This document shows, piece after piece, positions 58,132 to 64,000 of a stretch of DNA of 64,000 nucleotides; position 1 is the first letter of the stretch; each line of letters begins with the position of its first letter. The stretch comes from Alternaria dauci (Eukaryota > Ascomycota > Dothideomycetes > Pleosporales > Pleosporaceae), in assembly GCF_042100115.1 (NCBI RefSeq), contig NC_091275.1, forward strand, positions 1,984,001-2,048,000, given 5' to 3'. Position numbers and translations under genes: made by a program. Below the pieces are notes generated by a model, which did not search any database, was not told the DNA's origin, and saw nothing but the letters and a program-made list of their open reading frames with translations.

Positions 58132-58837
58132 AGCGAAAAGGAGAGATGAAATCGTCTGGCGCTTGGCTGCCGATCAAAAGCTTAAGATAGGGATGTTTGG
58201 GCCGAGAGCTCATGACTCAAAACTTCCACGCAGGGGAGTCGCAGCACCAATGTGGCTGGACTGCCGTGTTGGAGATTTCTTGTGTGACCATATGGTAGTC
58301 ATCATGACTCATGGTTGTATAGTGGTTTGTAACTTGATCCGAGTGTAAATATCAACGTTCACCGGCCCGTCCCTTTGGCTTGCATGGGCAAAGATTCAAA
58401 GCGGCCCTCCAGCACTCGAACGAAGTCAACCAGGTACCCTTGGACTTCAAACAGACAATACACCAGTCGGCTCTTCCACTCTGGCATAGACACAGAACCA
58501 AGAGTGGAGAACTATGTCACACAATCGCTCTGGAACCTTCATTCGAAGCTTCATTTACCGTGCACCGTCAGTGCGCTATTTACATGAAACACTAGCGACC
58601 ATCTTCTAAGCATCTTCACGCGTCTCAGCCTTTCTTTGTACGAAATTTACCCCGCCCGACGATGTTGATCCTCGCGTTCGATCGGTGGCATAAGTCAAAT
58701 CCTCGACATAACTTCAAAAGGTTGCAGCAAGGCTGACATAGCATACAAAGGCACATCGCGAAACAGCACAGATCTTGTAGAAATCTATATCATTATACAC
58801 TATATTATAAGAGACATTTCCTACTGTCGGCAGTCCT
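58132..58837. other. Convergent 3' region, nothing recognised
   Basis: Between TTI1 (plus) and the PhiA-like gene (minus). Nothing gene-like was seen; an AT-rich stretch near 58780-58812 probably belongs to the 3' end of the PhiA-like transcript. Confidence 0.5.
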
Positions 58838-59458
58838 CTAGTTTGACATGTTGTTGTAGATGCACTTGACCGGCGTCTCCTCCTTGAGCGCCTTCATGGT
58901 GAAAGGGATGCAACCCTCAATGCCAGCCGGTGTAGTAACACCAGTTAGCCAGACACTCCAACCGTTCTCTGCGCTACCCGGGCACGCCTGGAATCCAACA
59001 ACACCGTTTGTCGCGGCGAAAATAAAGTTCGAATCGTCGTCGATCGCGAAAGAGCCACGCTCCGAGTTCCTGCCGATGCCTTGAACTCCGGTTGTGAAGC
59101 CAATGACACCCTGGCCCATGCCGGAGCGGTCGACGTAGGCCTGGAGAGGTGGGTTTGTAGTGTAAAGGTACAGGTCGCCCTCGGGTGTGAGTGAGAAGCT
59201 AGCGTAGTTGGCCTCTGGATCTGTGCATGAAGAGTTCTGCTTGGGGGCGTTGATGGCGAGACCACCCTTTACAGCCTGGACGCTTCCAAACTGAATTGGG
59301 GTACCAGTACGGAGGGACATGAGGCGAAAGATATCGTTACTAGAGGGTTTGGCGGCAGCGAAGGGGTCGGTGTTGTTAGAGTTATCGGCGGTTGCGATGG
59401 GTGAAGCAGACACAATGACCAATGCGGAGGCGATGACGGCGGAGGTGGTAAACTTCAT
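58838..59458 (-). CDS. PhiA-like secreted cell-wall protein
   Basis: Intronless, 206 residues from ATG 59458. A signal peptide (about 1-18, VIVSASP) precedes a mature part with the PhiA-type pattern: FRLMSLRTGTPIQFGSVQA, NYASFSLTPEGDLYLYTTNPPLQAYVDRSGMGQGVIGFTT, and a C-terminal FQACPGS...GWSVWLTG. Aspergillus PhiA is a wall protein needed for phialide and conidium formation; related small proteins are abundant in culture filtrates. N-glycosylation sequons NNT, NSS and NMS are present. A TATA-like box lies 113 bp upstream. Confidence 0.88.
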   Translation of the reverse strand: MKFTTSAVIASALVIVSASPIATADNSNNTDPFAAAKPSSNDIFRLMSLRTGTPIQFGSVQAVKGGLAINAPKQNSSCTDPEANYASFSLTPEGDLYLYTTNPPLQAYVDRSGMGQGVIGFTTGVQGIGRNSERGSFAIDDDSNFIFAATNGVVGFQACPGSAENGWSVWLTGVTTPAGIEGCIPFTMKALKEETPVKCIYNNMSN

Positions 59459-59570
59459 CTTGAGGTATAGTGTAAGTTGGCGGGATATGAGGGTTTGTTA
59501 ATGAGGTATTGGTTGTAGTGAGGTGTGTTTGTGTGGTGTGATGAGGCTTTTTGGGGAGCGCTCACACCGT

Positions 59571-59578
59571 CTTATATA
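59571..59578 (-). promoter_or_regulatory. TATA box of the PhiA-like gene
   Basis: TATATAAG on the minus strand, 113 bp before the start codon at 59458. Confidence 0.55.
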
Positions 59579-60884
59579 TCAAGTCTCTCACGTCTGTGTG
59601 CAGTACGAGACTGCACAACGAGGCCGAGGTGGTCCATCACCGCTCATCAGATGTCCTGTATGACGTTGTAAATCTCCGAAAATAACTATTTTCCTAGCAT
59701 CTATCCCATGGTTAGTGCCGGCTGCGGCGCACCCGACCGACCGCTTAGTGCCCCTTATTATCCGACCTGGTTCATGCTTGTCACTAGCGTACTTCAGGGT
59801 AACATTGCCACCAAAACGTCTCCTTCGACAGTGGCTGAGCAGGTTCTTAACACCGACGTTGAGATGCAATACTGCTAGTCAGTAGAAGTTCATCATCGCC
59901 ACCCATCGACTAAGAGAGGTAAACCGAAAGCAGACGTAATATGTGGGCTAAGTGTACCTAGGTAACTGCTGCGTATACGAATACGGACGGCACTAATTAG
60001 CACGATCTTCCGCTATAATGTACCTACGTGAGTACAGTTTCGTATCGTACAACCTTTATTGTTGGAATAATGAAGTGTCTTCGCATCCATTACGGTCGCT
60101 GCGTGGATACGAAAGCGACAATCGTCAAAGCAGTTGTTACCGCATGACTACTATGCAGAGCTAAGAGTCTCCCTAACGCACTGATGGTTGCTATACGAGC
60201 AATAGGCTGTTCGGAACCATCTCGGCCCCACTTATGACGAGCAGATTGCCTACGCTCAGAATAGCATCGAGTTGCACGTCGTAGAGAGAACACTTTCATG
60301 GAATGTTTGAAAAGAGCAAAGGCTTCTGGGAAGCTGTTACGAGGGTGAATAGCCCCCGAAGCTAGCTGTCACCAGGTCTCAGGTATGGATAGGATAGACA
60401 ACCAAGCTCTCATTTCTGTTGAAGGACGTACGATGAGCAGTGCAAATATGCGCAAAAGAAAGGGGGTGCTTAGAGATCGCCATTTCATAAGATGCGCGCA
60501 TATGGCACATCAAAGCAAAAAGTACAGACAGATTGCCAAAAACATACAACAGCGGGGATTCGCTAGTGGTCACCCACCTAACTACTAATCCGCCGGTACA
60601 CTGCTTGTATATGGCTGAGCGGACGGGAAGCCTAATTTTCAGTGTCCTATGGTCGTATATGGCAGAATGGGAAAATGTCCAAAATATGAAGCAGTGTACA
60701 ACGTGTACTTTGCACCTCGCTTGGACCTAGTCCAGTGGAGTTCCTTCACGCTCTACAGGGCGTGCACTCTTTTAGTACTAGCGCGTTCGATGTTTCAAGA
60801 ACGTTGAAGCAGCAGCGCAGCGGCTCGATAGAGCATGTCGACTGGTCTCAGAGTACGTGCTTCAATGCAGCCAACTTGCAGGAA

Positions 60885-60971
60885 GGAAAAAACTACCCAA
60901 TACCGCCACACAGTAGGCCTCCCAGGAGACCGAAAAAGCGACTTTACACTCTCGTGGAAAAACTACCCAAT
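60885..60971 (+). repeat. Short direct repeat
   Basis: GGAAAAA(A)CTACCCAAT occurs at 60885-60901 and again at 60956-60971, differing by one A. The 54 bases between are unrelated. No gene is attached to it. Confidence 0.6.
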
Positions 60972-61243
60972 GGACCGGTCTAACCCCAACTAACCAGCAT
61001 GAGCAGATGAACGGTCTCCGGCCAAGTTTGCGAATAGGAGACAGCAGTAGCTCTAGAGTACTTATCCAACCCGATCATCTGCCTGAACAGCGGGGACAGC
61101 CGGTTAGACCTGAGTAGCAAGTAATGTGACCTTCAAGTTATTCATGTCCACGGGCGTACGGACAGTTCGTTACGAAGCTAGCTATTTCCCGCATCCGATG
61201 TGACTCAAATCAGTTTATTATCGCCACATATTAACTAATTACT

Positions 61244-62450
61244 CTAACGGTTTTCCTCTTGATCCCGTGCTACTAGAATGATTCCCTCTTGATTCCGTGC
61301 TACTAGAATCATTCCCTCTAGTTCTAGATACATAATCAACCTACACAAAAACGCCGAGGTCGCATACCTTAACAGAAGTACAGTCGCGTCCTCCACCCCA
61401 ATATACAATAGTGACGAGAACACTGCCGTCCCGAAGACAATCTGCAGAATTACAAAAAGTGACGACGTACTTTGGAGGAAAATACTCCATGCCCCTGGAT
61501 GCACTTGCTTGGACACCTCGGCTATGTGCATAGTGTTTGTGTTGTTCACAGAGATGGTGAATTCACATCTTACTGCGCGACGCAACGCAGAGTCCTCTAT
61601 CGTATGCGGACATGAAGGTACTTTTCTCCGATAGATTTGAAAACTCAAGACGGCTGGGGCATAACAAGCGATGGGTGTTATTGCCCACATCAGCGGCAAC
61701 CATGAAATAGAACACCTCCAGCTGAGAACTGTTTTCCGTCCCAGCTCGACTGATGTCGCAATCAAGTTTATAATTGCTAGCATGGCAAAGACGTATTGGA
61801 AGAAGGATATTGCAATGGCAAACCGCAAAGGCTTTAAGATACCGATTCGTTCTGGACGACGCAAGAGATCAACGGGGTTCTCAAATTGGAGGAAGCGTGA
61901 CGAGTAGGTGACTGGAGCGCCCATGGATAGTAGCAGCGACAGTAAAGGCCTTCGTGAGGAGAGCAGCGCTATTTCTGCGATCGTAGGACCCAAGTTGGCC
62001 AGGATGGTGGGCGTGAGACCGAGCAAAACAGAAGCGGCTGCCATGTTCGCCTTAGACGACTCATAAAGTGTTGAGAGGATGCAGTCATTATGGAGATAGC
62101 AGTAATTGCCGACACCACCATATTTCGTCAGCTACGGACAAGCCTCCGGTCAGTGCGGTTCTGCTATATCGTACTTTCTTCCCGGCTCAGCATACCTCTC
62201 TGCGCGCAGTCAGATTGCCCTCGTATGCCTGCAAGCTCACAGAGCAAGGTCCCGTTGATATCTCGTATAGTACTTCCTGCAACTGCGGATAAAAGGACTG
62301 GAATTTGAGCGGATGCTCGGGAAGATCATAGAGACTGGCGTTCTCTCTAGTTCCCTTCAGAGCGGCGCCTTCGTAGTCGAACGGTGGAAATGCGCCTGTG
62401 CATTGTAACAATGAAGCGAAAGCGGATAAGTAAAGCACAAATATAGCCAT
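61244..62450 (-). CDS. Multi-pass membrane protein, fungal family of unknown function
   Basis: Two exons, 62450-62196 and 62131-61244 (64-nt intron, GTATGC..GTAG), give at least 380 residues. Landmarks: CTGAFPPFDYEGAALKGT, LKFQSFYPQLQEVLYEISTGPCS, NMAAASVLLGLTPTILANLGPTIAEIALLSSRRPLLSLLLSMGAP. This pattern recurs in many Pezizomycotina proteins without known function. I count about six to seven hydrophobic segments. The start is uncertain: the frame continues upstream to 62597 with a hydrophobic segment (FFFCVFFLFVVMAIFVLY) but no earlier ATG, so an upstream exon may exist. The C-terminus carries a 10-residue tandem duplication (ILVARNQEG/ILVARDQEE). Confidence 0.75.
61261..61320 (-). repeat. 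30-bp tandem duplication inside a coding region
   Basis: Units 61261-61290 and 61291-61320 match except at three bases. The 30-bp unit keeps the frame and adds ten residues to the C-terminus of the membrane protein. Confidence 0.85.
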
Positions 62451-63546
62451 GACCACAAACAAGAAAAACACACAAAAGAAGAAGCGCGCAAACAGGGAAA
62501 ACCAGTCGCAATTAGCTGCCCAACAGGCTAGGCTTTCATTAAAGATGCGGAGAAGATGACAGTATCTTTTGTGCGAGAGATGTTCGTGTTCAGACAAATC
62601 TGGAACAGAATGACGCCCCGCACCCTGTAATTGAAACTACATGCCTGGAAGGCAGACACCGGGATCGCCGAATGTAATGAGCCATATATAAGAATGGGCC
62701 AACCAAATCCTTTCCTTTCATCTTAGCCAAGAAGAATATGCATCACCCCCCGGTGCAAAAGCAAAAGCAACCTACCAATTGATATATGCAGGCCGCCTTG
62801 TAAGTAAGACATGCTGATAGAATTAGACTCTAACTTAGTAGCTTATGTGTTTCAAATATAGGATGATCGGGAACGGACTACTCCAAAGGTGCTAGTTCTT
62901 GCCTTTGTTTGACACCTTTGGCTAAACCCGATTTAAGATGTTGAGAGGCGCGTCCAAAGAGTACAAGCCTGACAAACCTGAGGCAGCTCAGTTTATCGAA
63001 TCTTTGTGATGGTCTGCGGGTTGGTAGGAAGCGGCTTCCCTTCCGATACCCAAGCGGTATGCTGAGCTGCTCAAATGGCTTGTCACAATGAGTACAAGGG
63101 ATACGTGATTAGCTATCTTCCACGTGCTAGAAACCTATTAACTTTAGCCGCAGAGATTCATGGAAAACTACGGACAAGTTGTGAGCAAATTCGGGCTGAA
63201 AAGGATCTATTCCTCCGATGAGCTTCTATTCTTGCTATGTGCTATCTGACTGCGTCATGCCGGCCTTTCCTACCTAGGTAGTCTGCTATGGTGGCTTGGC
63301 GCACTTTAGGCACACAGCTGCTCAGAACAATAATCGTTGCGCAAGCTCCTGTTGTTCTCTCAATCGCATGTCAGATTGGTCCGCCCTGTAACCCGTGGCA
63401 ATATGATAGATGTGCGGATGTGGTTGCATCAAGATCTGGCGCTTAGGCCCCACCGTACCCACGGCTTAGGTGAGGCTGATTGCACAGCCCACTGTGTGGT
63501 GCGGTAAGGCTGACCTGCAGATGTCATGGTACGTCCAGCATCTTCC
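62451..63546. other. Intergenic stretch, 1.1 kb
   Basis: Holds the uncertain 5' end of the membrane-protein gene (open frame to 62597). Nothing else was recognised. Confidence 0.45.
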
Positions 63547-64000
63547 CTATCTGCTGGTCGTACTTCCGTTCATGTACTCAACCTCTGGAAATGCTGGACT
63601 GGGCACGTCTAACCACTCATTCTCACCCAACACGAAGCCGAAGAACCTTTCTACAAGCGTTCTAACGATGTAATCCATCCTCGGCGCCCAGATGGTATCC
63701 AATGAGGGTGTGATGGTCTTATTCCTCAGACCTTGCAGATCGACCCAGTCACCTAGGTCGGCAAAGTTCTGGTGACTACTGCCTGTGATGTTGAGCCACT
63801 GGTACCATCCCGACTGGTTGGCAGAAAAAGGAGCCCACGAAGGATCGAGGGCTGGGGTATGTTCCGCCCCAGCTAGCATCAAGAATGGTTTCTTGACATC
63901 AGGAAGCTCTACGAAGAGACCGTCAAAATTGATGCCGCCTAAGAGTGAGGGTTCGATGGCCAGAGCACCAGCTGCTGCCGCACCACCAAGCGAATGTCCA
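63547..64000 (-). CDS. PAF-acetylhydrolase-like alpha/beta-hydrolase, 3' part
   Basis: The last 150 or so residues of a gene that continues beyond the right edge. At the edge the frame enters with the nucleophile elbow GHSLGGAAAAGALA, followed by GGINFDGLFVELP, KKPFLMLAGAEH and WLNITGSSHQNFADLG. The last holds the catalytic His (SSHQNF), and the Asp of the triad is probably in the INFDG stretch. This spacing fits the platelet-activating-factor acetylhydrolase class II/dienelactone-hydrolase-like secreted lipases common in fungi. Several Asn-X-Ser/Thr sites suggest secretion. The N-terminus and signal peptide are outside the window. Confidence 0.82.
   Translation of the reverse strand, partial: GHSLGGAAAAGALAIEPSLLGGINFDGLFVELPDVKKPFLMLAGAEHTPALDPSWAPFSANQSGWYQWLNITGSSHQNFADLGDWVDLQGLRNKTITPSLDTIWAPRMDYIVRTLVERFFGFVLGENEWLDVPSPAFPEVEYMNGSTTSR

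Larger units (their letters stand above)
59459..61243. other. Intergenic stretch, 1.8 kb
   Basis: No exon chain was found. It holds the PhiA-like promoter with TATATAAG at 59571-59578 and a short direct repeat near 60885-60971. Confidence 0.5.

Overview
The window is nuclear DNA of a filamentous ascomycete, most likely a Dothideomycete of the order Pleosporales. The evidence is short introns (about 47-200 nt, mostly 48-65) with GT..AG borders and CTAAC/CTGAC-like branch sites, ATG starts, no operons, and typical Pezizomycotina families (cerato-platanin, PhiA-like wall protein, CipB-like reductase, Ecl1-like protein, Snx41/Atg20, FAR1-like RING-PH-VWA scaffold). I assigned 24 protein-coding genes with hand-placed exons (plus one doubtful gene); where a gene is spliced, the exon sum was checked to be a multiple of three. 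I saw no tRNA, rRNA, intact transposon or CRISPR array.

Layout. 1-3.4 kb: no gene seen. 3.4-6.7 kb (-): RING-PH-VWA scaffold of the Ste5/Far1 type. 6.7-13.8 kb: a 7 kb stretch with no gene I can support except a doubtful small ORF near 12.1 kb. 13.8-16.4 kb: calmodulin (-) and a Tlg2-type syntaxin (+), head to head. 16.9-21.9 kb: a 1609-residue LRR/F-box-like protein of unknown function with a long Lys/Glu/Ala-rich tail. 22.5-25 kb: a small IFI6/IFI27-like membrane protein, a TMEM53/DUF829 hydrolase-like protein and an Mpv17/PMP22 protein. 26.2-33.2 kb: CipB-like reductase, a secreted cupredoxin, a cerato-platanin and an Ecl1-like life-span factor, separated by long intergenic stretches. 34.8-40.6 kb: an EFM3/FAM86-type methyltransferase head to head with ribosomal protein eS24, a small one-pass membrane protein, and the sorting nexin Snx41/Atg20. 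41.0-48.7 kb: NCS1 nucleobase/ureide permease, PuuE-like allantoinase, an amidase and a 14-TM-type MFS transporter. 49.8-58.1 kb: Pds5 and Tti1, head to head. 58.8-64 kb: a PhiA-like secreted wall protein, a multi-pass membrane protein of a fungal family without known function, and the C-terminal part of a PAF-acetylhydrolase-like lipase cut by the window edge.

How genes may work together. The clearest functional group is 41.0-46.9 kb: an uptake permease for cyclic ureides or bases, a cofactor-independent allantoinase-type ring opener and an amidase. The control regions of the permease and of the divergent allantoinase/amidase pair carry 5 and 7 HGATAR motifs, the binding site of AreA/NIT2-type nitrogen regulators, well above chance. 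I infer a nitrogen-regulated ureide or hydantoin scavenging cluster; the MFS gene may or may not belong to it. Most other genes are conserved housekeeping genes (vesicle fusion, cohesion, PIKK assembly, translation) mixed with secreted wall or host-interaction proteins.
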